From an uncultured Cohaesibacter sp. (GTDB taxonomy: Bacteria; Pseudomonadota; Alphaproteobacteria; Rhizobiales; Cohaesibacteraceae): a stretch of 64,000 nucleotides of DNA. Made by a program: the position numbers and the translations under genes. A model generated the notes under the pieces. It had not been told where the DNA came from, did no database searches, and saw only the letters and a list, made by a program, of their open reading frames with translations. Below, in pieces: positions 35,407 to 44,042 of this stretch (its first letter is position 1; every line of letters starts with the position of its first letter). The stretch is from positions 3,079,501-3,143,500 of the forward strand of contig NZ_OY762905.1 in assembly GCF_963666525.1 (NCBI RefSeq), given 5' to 3'.

Positions 35407-37014
35407 ATGACGATATTGCACAGTGCGATCACACCACATGCCACGGAGTTTGAGGATAACCGTCAGGCTATGGAGGACCAATATGCGCGGATTGAAGAGG
35501 AGGCCAGGCGGATCCTCAAGGGCGGGTCGGAGGCTGCCCGGGCCCGCCACGTCAGCCGTGGCAAGCTGTTGCCAAGGGATCGGATTGCCGGTCTGCTCGA
35601 CCCCGGCTCGCCGTTTCTCGAAGTCGGGCTGTTTGCCTCCCACGGCCTCTATGAGGATGCAATCCCGGCGGCTGGTGCCATCGCCGGTATCGGCAGGGTC
35701 GAAGGGCGCGATTGCATGATTCTGTGCAACGATGCCACGGTGAAGGGCGGGACCTACTTCCCGATCACGGTCAAGAAGCACTTGAGAGCGCAGGAAATCG
35801 CCGAGGAGAACCATCTGCCCTGCATCTATCTGGTGGATTCAGGCGGAGCCAATCTCAACAATCAGGACGAGGTTTTCCCTGATCGCGACCATTTCGGTCG
35901 GATCTTTTACAATCAGGCCCGGATGAGCGCCATGGGCATCTGCCAGATCGCTGTCGTCATGGGATCCTGCACCGCGGGCGGCGCCTATGTTCCGGCCATG
36001 AGCGACCAGACCATCATTGTCCGGGAGCAGGGCACGATCTTTCTGGCCGGGCCGCCGCTTGTCAAGGTGGCTACGGGCGAGGAGATCGATGCCGAAACCC
36101 TTGGTGGCGGCGATACGCACACGCGCCTGTCCGGCGTTGCTGACTATCTGGCCGATAATGATCGCCATGCGCTGGCGCTGGCACGAGAGATCGTGCGGTA
36201 TCTGGGCCCCGCGCCACGACCCTCGATCGATCTGGCCGATCCCCGTGCACCACTCTATCCCCTCGACGAGGTCATGGGTGTGGTGCCTGCCAATGATAAG
36301 ACCCCCTATGATGTGCGCGAGATCATCGCACGGCTGGTGGATGGCTCCGACTTTGCCGAATTCAAACCCCGGTATGGCACAACGCTCGTCACCGGCTTTG
36401 CCCATATCGACGGTGTGCCAGTCGGCATTCTGGCGAACAATGGTGTCCTGTTCTCGGAAAGCTCCCTCAAGGGCGCTCATTTCATCGAGCTTTGCTGCCA
36501 GCGCAACATCCCGATCCTGTTTCTGCAGAATATCACTGGCTTCATGGTCGGCTCGAAATACGAGGCGGGGGGAATCGCCAAGGATGGTGCCAAGCTGGTG
36601 ACGGCAGTTTCCACCGCCTCAGTACCCAAGATCACGGTCATCATCGGCGGCTCCTACGGGGCGGGAAATTATGGCATGTGTGGCCGCGCTTTCGGTCCAC
36701 GCTTCGTCTGGATGTGGCCCAACGCCCGCATCTCGGTGATGGGCGGCGCACAGGCCTCCGGTGTGCTGGCCGATGTCAAGCGTGCCGGTATCGAGGCAAG
36801 GGGCGGCACATGGTCTGCTGAAGAGGAGGCCGACTTCAAGCGTCCGACCCTTGAGATGTTCGAGCGGCAGTCGCGGCCGCTCTATGCCTCGGCACGCCTT
36901 TGGGACGATGGCATCATCGACCCGCGCAAGACCCGTGACGTTGTGGCACTGTCGCTCCGCGCAACGCTGAATGCTCCCATCTCGCCCACCCGGTTCGGTC
37001 TCTTCAGGATGTAA
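35407..37014 (+). CDS. mccB: Methylcrotonyl-CoA carboxylase-type carboxyltransferase (beta) subunit
   Basis: The 535-residue carboxyltransferase matches the MccB/LiuB length and motifs: [26 protein letters not shown] (about 102-127), [34 protein letters not shown], and [34 protein letters not shown] near residue 420. It moves the carboxyl group from biotin to the gamma carbon of a 3-methylcrotonyl-CoA-like substrate. The frame stays open far upstream over dctM, but the ATG at 35407 gives the family N-terminus. Its TAA overlaps the mccA start. Acetyl- or propionyl-CoA carboxylase is less likely beside HMG-CoA lyase. Confidence 0.88.
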   Translation: MTILHSAITPHATEFEDNRQAMEDQYARIEEEARRILKGGSEAARARHVSRGKLLPRDRIAGLLDPGSPFLEVGLFASHGLYEDAIPAAGAIAGIGRVEGRDCMILCNDATVKGGTYFPITVKKHLRAQEIAEENHLPCIYLVDSGGANLNNQDEVFPDRDHFGRIFYNQARMSAMGICQIAVVMGSCTAGGAYVPAMSDQTIIVREQGTIFLAGPPLVKVATGEEIDAETLGGGDTHTRLSGVADYLADNDRHALALAREIVRYLGPAPRPSIDLADPRAPLYPLDEVMGVVPANDKTPYDVREIIARLVDGSDFAEFKPRYGTTLVTGFAHIDGVPVGILANNGVLFSESSLKGAHFIELCCQRNIPILFLQNITGFMVGSKYEAGGIAKDGAKLVTAVSTASVPKITVIIGGSYGAGNYGMCGRAFGPRFVWMWPNARISVMGGAQASGVLADVKRAGIEARGGTWSAEEEADFKRPTLEMFERQSRPLYASARLWDDGIIDPRKTRDVVALSLRATLNAPISPTRFGLFRM

Positions 37015-39014
37015 TGATGAAACAGCCATTTGAAAAAATACTGATTGCCAATCGTGGCGAAATCGCCTGCCGTATCATCCGCACAGCCAGAGCGCTCGGC
37101 ATCAGGACCGTGGCCGTCTATTCGGACGCCGACCGCAACGCCCAGCACGTAGCCGAGGCAGATGAAGCTGTGCATATCGGCCCGTCATCGCCTTCCGGGA
37201 GCTATCTCAGGGGGGATGTGATCATCCGGGCTGCGCTTGGAACAGGCGCCGTGGCCATCCACCCCGGTTATGGCTTCTTGTCGGAAAACGCAGCTTTTGT
37301 GGATGCGGTGGAAGCTGCCGGTTTGGTCTTTATCGGCCCTTCGGCTGATGCCATCCGCGCCATGGGGCTCAAGGATGCCGCCAAGACACTGATGCAGCAG
37401 GCCGGTGTTCCCGTTGTGCCGGGCTATCTGGGCGACAATCAGGATCCGGTGTTTCTAGCCGACCAGGCAAGGGACATCGGCTTTCCGGTCTTGATCAAGG
37501 CTCGGGCCGGAGGCGGCGGCAAGGGGATGCGGAAGGTCGACCGAGCCGAGGACTTTGCCCAAGCGTTGCAAGCGGCACAACGGGAGGCTCGCTCGGCCTT
37601 CGGTGATGATCAGGTTCTGGTGGAAAAATTCATCTCCGCGCCGCGTCACATTGAGGTGCAGGTGTTTGGCGACAGCCACGGCACTGTCCTGCATCTGTTC
37701 GAGCGCGATTGCTCCTTGCAGCGTCGCCATCAGAAGGTCATGGAGGAGGCCCCTGCACCCGGCATGACGCCAGAGGTGCGGTCCGCCATGACAGAGGCTG
37801 CGGTGAAAGCAGCCAGAGCCATTGGCTATTGCGGAGCAGGGACCATCGAATTCATCGTCGATGGCTCCGGCCCGTTGAGGCCCGACGGCTTCTGGTTCAT
37901 GGAAATGAACACCCGCCTGCAAGTGGAGCATCCGGTCACCGAGGCCATCGTGGGGGTTGATCTGGTGGAATGGCAGTTGCGCGTGGCGGCTGGCGAGCCG
38001 CTGCCCTGTCGGCAAGAGGATCTGGCCATTGACGGCCACGCCTTCGAGGCGCGCCTCTATGCTGAAGATCCGTTCAACGACTTTCTGCCCGCGACGGGCA
38101 TCCTGCATCATCTTTCTTTTGACGAGGCGGCGCGCAACGACACCGGCGTTCGCAGCGGTGATGCGATCTCGCCGTTCTATGATCCCATGATAGCCAAGAT
38201 CATCACCCATGCTGCCTCGCGTGAGGATGCCTTGGCGTCCCTGCGCAAGGCTCTGGCGGGCACCCATGTGGCGGGCGCCACGACCAACGCCGGCTTTCTG
38301 GCAGCCCTGGCCGCCCATGATGGCTTTGGCAAGGGAGCCTTTGACACCGGCCTGATCGATAGGGACCTTCCCGAGCTGGTCCATCGAGCAGCTCCCGGGG
38401 AGGTGCATCTGGCATTTGCTGCCATGGTTGCACTCGACATTCGCCCGCAGACGCCGCGCTCGTCCCATCGCGGCTGGCGCCTCTGGGGAGAGGCCAAAAG
38501 CGATATCCGCCTTCTTGCGGGTTCTGATTGTCTGGAGCGGACCGTGATCTATGAGCCTGACGGCTCCATCACCCTCAGGGGAGGTGAATGCCCGCTGACC
38601 CTTTGTGATCTTGCCGAAGAGGGGGCGACCAGATCAGCTCGCATCGGACCAACAGGGAGACGGCTGCAAGCCCATGTGATCCGTACAGAACTCAAGGATG
38701 GCATACTGGTCTCGGTCCTCTGCGATGGAATGACCCATGACTTCATCATGCCGGACGCCCGCCTCGGCAGCGCTGTCCAGCAGGAAAATTCCAGCGCGGT
38801 TCTGGCTCCCATGACCGGTATCGTTATCCAGCTCTCTGTCAGCGCCGGCGATAGCGTCAGGCAAGGGGACAGTCTTGGCATCATGGAGGCAATGAAAATG
38901 GAAACAAGCTTCTGCGCCCCTCGTGATGGTGTCATCGCCTCGGTGGCGTGTGCGGTTGGATCCGCTGTGGAGGGTGGCTCTTTGCTGGTGGCACTTGTGG
39001 AGGCTGCAGGATGA
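37014..39014 (+). CDS. mccA: Methylcrotonyl-CoA carboxylase-type biotin (alpha) subunit
   Basis: The 666-residue protein combines biotin carboxylase and carrier domains. The N-terminus FEKILIANRGEIACRIIRTARALG is followed by an ATP-grasp region with KARAGGGGKGMRKV (about 162-175), MNTRLQVEHPVTE and a linker. A C-terminal biotinyl domain has the acceptor Lys628 in EAMKMETS. It charges biotin with bicarbonate for MccB. The start overlaps the MccB stop (TAATG), and its own stop overlaps the lyase start (ATGA). Confidence 0.9.
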   Translation: MMKQPFEKILIANRGEIACRIIRTARALGIRTVAVYSDADRNAQHVAEADEAVHIGPSSPSGSYLRGDVIIRAALGTGAVAIHPGYGFLSENAAFVDAVEAAGLVFIGPSADAIRAMGLKDAAKTLMQQAGVPVVPGYLGDNQDPVFLADQARDIGFPVLIKARAGGGGKGMRKVDRAEDFAQALQAAQREARSAFGDDQVLVEKFISAPRHIEVQVFGDSHGTVLHLFERDCSLQRRHQKVMEEAPAPGMTPEVRSAMTEAAVKAARAIGYCGAGTIEFIVDGSGPLRPDGFWFMEMNTRLQVEHPVTEAIVGVDLVEWQLRVAAGEPLPCRQEDLAIDGHAFEARLYAEDPFNDFLPATGILHHLSFDEAARNDTGVRSGDAISPFYDPMIAKIITHAASREDALASLRKALAGTHVAGATTNAGFLAALAAHDGFGKGAFDTGLIDRDLPELVHRAAPGEVHLAFAAMVALDIRPQTPRSSHRGWRLWGEAKSDIRLLAGSDCLERTVIYEPDGSITLRGGECPLTLCDLAEEGATRSARIGPTGRRLQAHVIRTELKDGILVSVLCDGMTHDFIMPDARLGSAVQQENSSAVLAPMTGIVIQLSVSAGDSVRQGDSLGIMEAMKMETSFCAPRDGVIASVACAVGSAVEGGSLLVALVEAAG

Positions 39015-39916
39015 GCGAAAAGGTGCGTATCTATGAAGTCGGCCCGCGGGATGGTCTGCAGAATGAGGCAGCCATCATCCCGACCAGCCAAAAGATCGCT
39101 CTCATTGATCTGCTGTCGCGAGCGGGGTTTGAAAAGATCGAGGCTACCAGCTTTGTCTCGCCCAGATGGGTGCCCCAGCTTGCCGATGCAGCTGACGTCA
39201 TGGCCGGTATAGAGCGTTTGACCGGGGTTGACTATGGGGTGCTTGTGCCCAACCTCAAGGGGGCAGAGCAGGCCCTTCAAGCCGGGGCGGATGAAATCGC
39301 CATATTTGCCTCGGCATCGGAAGGCTTCAGCCAGAAGAATATCAACTGTTCCATCCGGGACAGTCTTCTGCGTTTCGAGCCGGTGATGGCTCTGGCGAAG
39401 ACGGTCGGCATTCCCGTTCGGGGCTATGTCTCCTGCATCGTGGCCTGCCCCTATGACGGAGCGGTGGAACCCGGAGCTGTTGTTGATGTTGCCTTGGCGC
39501 TCCATGACATGGGCTGCTACGAGATTTCGCTGGGTGATACCATCGGTGCGGGTCGTCCGGAAAGCATCGCCCGGGTGCTTGATGCGGTGCTTGCCCATTT
39601 CCCGGCAGGGCAACTGGCGGGACACTTTCACGATACCTGCGACCACGCACTCGACAATGTCAGGACAGCGTTGGCGATGGGGCTACGCACCTTCGACAGC
39701 GCGGTTGGCGGGCTGGGCGGGTGTCCCTACGCACCCGGTGCCCGAGGCAATGTTTCCACGGCTGCGCTCAATGCCCTTTTGTTGGCGGCAGGATATGAAA
39801 CCGGCATCGACCAGCAGATCGTGGAAGAGGCCGAACGATTTGTCGCGGGCCTCCTCGCCGCAGAGAGAGCACCATCCATCGCCCATTCACACCATATCGT
39901 GCAGGAAGTCCGATGA
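39011..39916 (+). CDS. mvaB: Hydroxymethylglutaryl-CoA lyase
   Basis: This enzyme cleaves 3-hydroxy-3-methylglutaryl-CoA to acetyl-CoA and acetoacetate. The 301-residue protein has the signature YEVGPRDGLQNE (catalytic Arg13, metal ligand Asp14). Further metal ligands His205 and His207 lie in GHFHDT, and the active-site Cys238 in GGLGGCPYAPGARGN. The upstream in-frame codons belong to mccA, so the ATG at 39011 is used. It overlaps both neighbours by 4 nt. Confidence 0.93.
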   Translation: MSEKVRIYEVGPRDGLQNEAAIIPTSQKIALIDLLSRAGFEKIEATSFVSPRWVPQLADAADVMAGIERLTGVDYGVLVPNLKGAEQALQAGADEIAIFASASEGFSQKNINCSIRDSLLRFEPVMALAKTVGIPVRGYVSCIVACPYDGAVEPGAVVDVALALHDMGCYEISLGDTIGAGRPESIARVLDAVLAHFPAGQLAGHFHDTCDHALDNVRTALAMGLRTFDSAVGGLGGCPYAPGARGNVSTAALNALLLAAGYETGIDQQIVEEAERFVAGLLAAERAPSIAHSHHIVQEVR

Positions 39917-40683
39917 GCTATCAAACCATCCGTTATGAAAAAGACGACCGGGGGGTGGTCCATGTCACTCTTTGCCGTCCGGAAAAGCACAATGCCATGA
40001 ATGCCGAGATGATTGCCGAGTTGACAGACGCCGCCTCGACAATTGCCGCCGATGAAGCGTGTCGCGTCGCCGTGTTGGCGGGCGAAGGCAGAAGCTTCTG
40101 TGCCGGGGGCGACCTTGGCTGGATGAAGGCTCAGGCAGCAAGGGACAGGGCGGGAAAAATCGCCGAAGCCAGCGCTCTCGCCACCATGCTTGCCCGTTGG
40201 AATGCCTTGCCTCGGCCAGTGGTTGGCCGGGTGCATGGTGCAGCCTATGGTGGCGGAATCGGTCTGGTTGCCATCTGTGATGTCGTTGTTGCTGCCCGTA
40301 ATTGTCGATTTGCCCTGACGGAAACACGGCTCGGCCTCATCCCTGCGACCATCGGCCCGTTCGTCGTCGGGCGTATGGGCGAAGCCTTCGCCCGGCAGGT
40401 CTTTTTCAATGCCAGGCCGTTTGATGCCGATTTCCTGATGCGGGCAGGGCTGGTTGCCGGGATCTGCGACGTCGAAGTACTAGACGAGGCGGTTGCAGTC
40501 GAGGTTTCCCATTTTCTGGACTGTGCACCGGGGGCCGTTGTTGCGGCCAAGAGGCTGTGCCGTCAATTGGCCGGAGGCCAACCCGACGACATGGCAACCA
40601 TGACGGCCAATGCCCTTGCCGATCGCTGGGAAACAGCAGAGGCTCAGCAGCGAATTGATGCCTTTTTTGCCGGACGCTCCTGA
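39913..40683 (+). CDS. Enoyl-CoA hydratase, probably methylglutaconyl-CoA hydratase
   Basis: The 256-residue crotonase-fold protein has CRPEKHNAMNAEMIAEL near the N-terminus. The oxyanion-hole motifs are GEGRSFCAGGDLGWM (about 58-72) and HGAAYGGGIGLVAICDVVVA (about 108-127). Position between carboxylase, lyase and hydratase partners suggests hydration of 3-methylglutaconyl-CoA to HMG-CoA (LiuC role). It is the last gene of the coupled run beginning at mccB. Confidence 0.87.
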   Translation: MSYQTIRYEKDDRGVVHVTLCRPEKHNAMNAEMIAELTDAASTIAADEACRVAVLAGEGRSFCAGGDLGWMKAQAARDRAGKIAEASALATMLARWNALPRPVVGRVHGAAYGGGIGLVAICDVVVAARNCRFALTETRLGLIPATIGPFVVGRMGEAFARQVFFNARPFDADFLMRAGLVAGICDVEVLDEAVAVEVSHFLDCAPGAVVAAKRLCRQLAGGQPDDMATMTANALADRWETAEAQQRIDAFFAGRS

Positions 40684-40833
40684 GCCGGGCTGCGCCTTCC
40701 GCCTTGTTGGCAGGGCTTTGTTGCGAATAGAGTAAAAGCACGCTGGACTTGCATCGAAGGCTGCGTATACCTTGTTCCTGCAGGCATTCTGTCTGCGGAA
40801 GGCTCATTCCCGAGCCCTTTTCGGACTCCCGTC

Positions 40834-41580
40834 ATGATTGATACGCTGTTTTTGTTGCTCGCCGCCTTCATGGTGGGTCTGTCCAAGGGCGGGCTGGCAT
40901 CTGCTGCGGCCATTGCCGTGCCTATGCTGGCACTGTTCATGAATCCGGTAAAGGCAGCCGCGACGCTGCTGCCTGTCTACATCATTACCGACTGGATCGG
41001 AGTGTGGTTGTACCGGCGTAATTTCTCGCGCCGCAATGTCGCCATTCTGGTGCCGTCGCTGCTGTTTGGTGTCTTCATTGCCACCATCATAACACCCTAT
41101 ACGCCCGAGGCCGTGCTGCTGATCTTTACCGGTTGCATTGGCCTGTGGTTCTGTGCCCGGGCATGGCTCAAGCGCAAGGACGAGGGCAGGGCGGAAGCGC
41201 ACATCCTGCCGGGGATCCTCTGGGGTACACTCACCGGCATTGCCAGCTTCATCACCCATTCCGGTGGGCCTCCGTCCCAGGCCTATCTGCTGCCGCAGAA
41301 ATTGCCCAAGCTGGAGTTTGCCGGAACCATTGCGCTGACCTTTGCCGTTGGCAATCTGGTCAAGCTGCCCGCCTATTACGCGATCGGACAGATGGAAGGG
41401 CTCAACTGGGGCCTCATAGCCCAGTTGGCAGCAGCCGGTATCGTCGGCACGCTTGTTGGTCGCTATCTCACGCGCGTTCTGCCGGAAGCGATCTACATGC
41501 GGGTGATCCAGACATTGCTCTTTGCACTGTCCTGCATCCTGTTTGTTCGTGGCGTGATGGAGCTGACATCGGGTGCTTGA
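40834..41580 (+). CDS. TSUP (TauE/SafE) family membrane permease
   Basis: The 248-residue protein has seven to eight hydrophobic segments with the TSUP opening FLLLAAFMVGLSKGGL and the second-repeat motif GTLTGIASFITHSGGPPSQAYLLPQKL. Family members export sulfite, sulfoacetate or other small organic anions. It begins 150 nt after the hydratase gene and may be a separate unit. It converges on the glycine-rich gene 37 nt away. The substrate is unknown. Confidence 0.85.
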   Translation: MIDTLFLLLAAFMVGLSKGGLASAAAIAVPMLALFMNPVKAAATLLPVYIITDWIGVWLYRRNFSRRNVAILVPSLLFGVFIATIITPYTPEAVLLIFTGCIGLWFCARAWLKRKDEGRAEAHILPGILWGTLTGIASFITHSGGPPSQAYLLPQKLPKLEFAGTIALTFAVGNLVKLPAYYAIGQMEGLNWGLIAQLAAAGIVGTLVGRYLTRVLPEAIYMRVIQTLLFALSCILFVRGVMELTSGA

Positions 41581-41616
41581 CAACTGATGGTGCTGCGGAT
41601 TGGTAACCGGGGAAGC

Positions 41617-43092
41617 TTAGAAGCCGCCCCCGGTCTTGAAGCCGCCGCCACCGCCGCCTCCGAAGCCACCGCCGGTTCCGAAACCGCCGCCACCTCCGAG
41701 GCCGCCGCCGAAACCACCACCGCCTCCGAAGCCTCCTCCGAAACCGCCGCCGCCGCCAAATCCACCGCCAAATCCGCCACCGCCCCGGCGCGAACGGGAA
41801 GACCGTCTCTGTCCCTGCCGATAGCCGCTGCGCAAGGCATCGCGGAGCTCGCGGGATGACAGTGCCCCGCCGACTATGCCGCCGATGATATCGCCAATCA
41901 GCCGGTCGTTGGCAAATCCGCCGCCCATGCGGTCATAGCCCTCGCGCCGGAATTCATTGGCCGAGCGTTCGAGTTCTGTGCGTTTGCGGGCGATATCGAT
42001 GGCTGTCTGGCGTGCCTCCTCGATTTCCCGCTGCTTGCTTCTCATCGCCTTGTCTAGCTTCTGAAGCTGCAGCACGATGCGTTCATCCGCCGTGGTCGGC
42101 GTCTCAAGTGCATCACTGAGAAGATCCCTGAGATCCTGTCGCTGCATCGAGGCGGCAAGGTCTGTGAGCGCCTTGGAGAGTGGCGAGTCGGCGCTGTCGG
42201 CAAGCAGGTCCGCCCGCTCCTTTTCCAGTGCCTGATCGCGAGCTTCCAGTGCAGCGATTGTTTCATCCGCAGCCTTCAGCTTGGCGACAGCCTCTGCATA
42301 GGCGCTTTCCTTGTCGACGATGCCATCTTCTTCCAGCGCCGCGCGTTCAAGCGCCACCAGCTTTGCCTCTTCTTCCTGCAGCTCGGTTTTCAATCGATCA
42401 GCATGTTCACGCAGACGTTTCGGGATCTCCGTCAGGGTGAAATAGTTCTGCCGGGCTGGCTCATAGTTGACGACGCGGGCGACATAATCGTCCCCCATCC
42501 GGATGATGCTGCCAGCCGAGTATTTAGACGTGCCATAGCCACGCTGCCAGAGATAGACAAACAGCCTGTCTGCAAGATAGGGCTTGGACTTCTCTTCGCA
42601 ATCCGCTTCCGATTGGTTGGCCTTTCCATCGGCGGCATGCATCCGTGCTTCGGCGCCGGTCACCCGGGCCTCCTGCGCCTGCCATTCGAGATTGTCGGCC
42701 ATCCGGCTTTCGGTGACTTCCTGAAGTGCGCTGATGCTGCCGGCCGCATCGGAAACCATGCCAGACAACGCCGTCCTGTCTGCCCGGGCGGTCGCCAGAT
42801 CGGCAGCCAGTTGTTCACGCTCCTTTGCCAAAGCGGCAAGCTTGTCTTTCTGTGAGTCAAGCGCCGAAAGGGCCTTTCGTTCGGCACTATCCAGCCGACC
42901 GACAACCTTGTCCTGCTCCAGGACATCGAGGCGTACCTTTGCGAGGGATTTGTAGAGCGAGGCCTGTTCCGTCTGCAAGCTGGCAAGTTCCCCGGAGGCC
43001 GCTTCCACGATCCGGGTCATGTTGTCTTCGTCATTGCGCAGGCCGGCACCGGCCTGTTCGATGGAGTTGAGAGTATCGAAAACGCTGATCAT
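41617..43092 (-). CDS. Coiled-coil protein with Arg- and Gly-rich C-terminal tail, unknown function
   Basis: The 491-residue protein has an N-terminal coiled coil (about 20-150) and a small globular part with LFVYLWQRGYGTSKYSAGSI and the YVARVVNYEPARQNYFTLTEI stretch (about 175-225). A second long coiled coil follows (about 228-385). A glycine-zipper-like IGDIIGGIVGGAL precedes a tail of about 60 residues, first Arg/Ser-rich and then GGGFGGGF repeats ending GGGF. No signal peptide is apparent. It is the last gene of a three-gene operon, 7 nt after the single-pass membrane protein gene. I do not recognise the family; a structural or scaffold role is a guess. Confidence 0.7.
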   Translation of the reverse strand: MISVFDTLNSIEQAGAGLRNDEDNMTRIVEAASGELASLQTEQASLYKSLAKVRLDVLEQDKVVGRLDSAERKALSALDSQKDKLAALAKEREQLAADLATARADRTALSGMVSDAAGSISALQEVTESRMADNLEWQAQEARVTGAEARMHAADGKANQSEADCEEKSKPYLADRLFVYLWQRGYGTSKYSAGSIIRMGDDYVARVVNYEPARQNYFTLTEIPKRLREHADRLKTELQEEEAKLVALERAALEEDGIVDKESAYAEAVAKLKAADETIAALEARDQALEKERADLLADSADSPLSKALTDLAASMQRQDLRDLLSDALETPTTADERIVLQLQKLDKAMRSKQREIEEARQTAIDIARKRTELERSANEFRREGYDRMGGGFANDRLIGDIIGGIVGGALSSRELRDALRSGYRQGQRRSSRSRRGGGGFGGGFGGGGGFGGGFGGGGGFGGGLGGGGGFGTGGGFGGGGGGGFKTGGGF

Positions 43093-43099
43093 GACAAAC

Positions 43100-44029
43100 C
43101 TACCACTCGGTTATCGCGCCGCCGGAGACGCGCATGGAATAGACGGGATCGAGTGCGCCTCTGGGCTTGGACGCCAGAATGTTGTTCTGCAGGATACCAT
43201 CGTCCATCTTGTCTTCACGCACGGCATTGTAGGTCGTTTCAGGCACTCGTACGCCCCATTTTTTGACGATCTCGGTCTTGTTGGTTTCCTCGTTGAGGAT
43301 GGGGAAGGACAACAGCGCTCCATCCGCTGCAATGGCCTCGACGATCAGATAATAGTTGCGGGCGCCGCTGTTGACATCGGGCACACGGAACACGCCGCTG
43401 CGCTCGTCGGCCCCGGTCACGATTCTGAGGTCATAGGTCTGCACGAGCTCCTGTCGTACCGTCTCGAGCGAAGCGATGGCGACTTTCGCCGCCGCCGCAT
43501 CCGAGCGAGCCAGTGCCGATGTGGCATCGGCCTGCAACTGACCGATGCGTTTTCGTGCCCCGTCGGTATTGGCCTCGGCCATGGCGGCCTTGGCCGCTGC
43601 CGTAATCTGCTCGGGCAGGGTGACTGTCAGCTCGATCCGGGCCGCTTCAACTGCTCGTTCGGCCGATGCCTGCTGCCAGACGGACCAGCCTGTCCAGACA
43701 AAGGCGAGAAGGACCAAAACCCCTATTCCGGCTGCAATCGCCCCGCGCTTGATCCACAATCCGGCCAGCGTGCGGGAAAGCCCCGCCGGGGTCGGCTCAT
43801 AGGTGAAACGGCTTTCCTTGAGGGCCTGGATGCCCTCTTCAAGAATGCGGTCGGAAACCGTGAGACCCTGGCTTTCATATAGGCTGCGCAGTTTCTCCTT
43901 CAGGACGTCATCGCGACCGTCCTGAGCCAGTTCCCGCAAGGCGACATCTTCATGGTGCCGGAGGGTGTCCACGACATCCATGGCCAGCATGACTTCGTCA
44001 AGGGCTGGCGCAGAATTGGTTTTGGTCAT
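43100..44029 (-). CDS. Single-pass membrane protein (DUF6384-like), unknown function
   Basis: The 309-residue protein has a charged helical cytoplasmic domain (about 1-90, including YESQGLTVSDRILEEGIQAL) and one transmembrane helix (about 95-117, GIGVLVLLAFVWTGWSVW). A periplasmic helical stretch (about 120-200, Ala-rich) precedes a C-terminal globular domain (about 200-309). I recall similar proteins under the label DUF6384, but no function is established. It lies 13 nt after the TelA-like gene and 7 nt before the Gly-rich gene, so the three products probably work together at the inner membrane. Confidence 0.7.
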   Translation of the reverse strand: MTKTNSAPALDEVMLAMDVVDTLRHHEDVALRELAQDGRDDVLKEKLRSLYESQGLTVSDRILEEGIQALKESRFTYEPTPAGLSRTLAGLWIKRGAIAAGIGVLVLLAFVWTGWSVWQQASAERAVEAARIELTVTLPEQITAAAKAAMAEANTDGARKRIGQLQADATSALARSDAAAAKVAIASLETVRQELVQTYDLRIVTGADERSGVFRVPDVNSGARNYYLIVEAIAADGALLSFPILNEETNKTEIVKKWGVRVPETTYNAVREDKMDDGILQNNILASKPRGALDPVYSMRVSGGAITEW

Positions 44030-44042
44030 CTCGTTCGTCCGC

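Noticed and set aside
35407-39014. Acetyl-CoA or propionyl-CoA carboxylase for the biotin enzyme
   Set aside because: The MccB-type motifs and direct coupling to HMG-CoA lyase and a hydratase favour a methylcrotonyl-type substrate, although the family alone does not exclude related acyl-CoAs.
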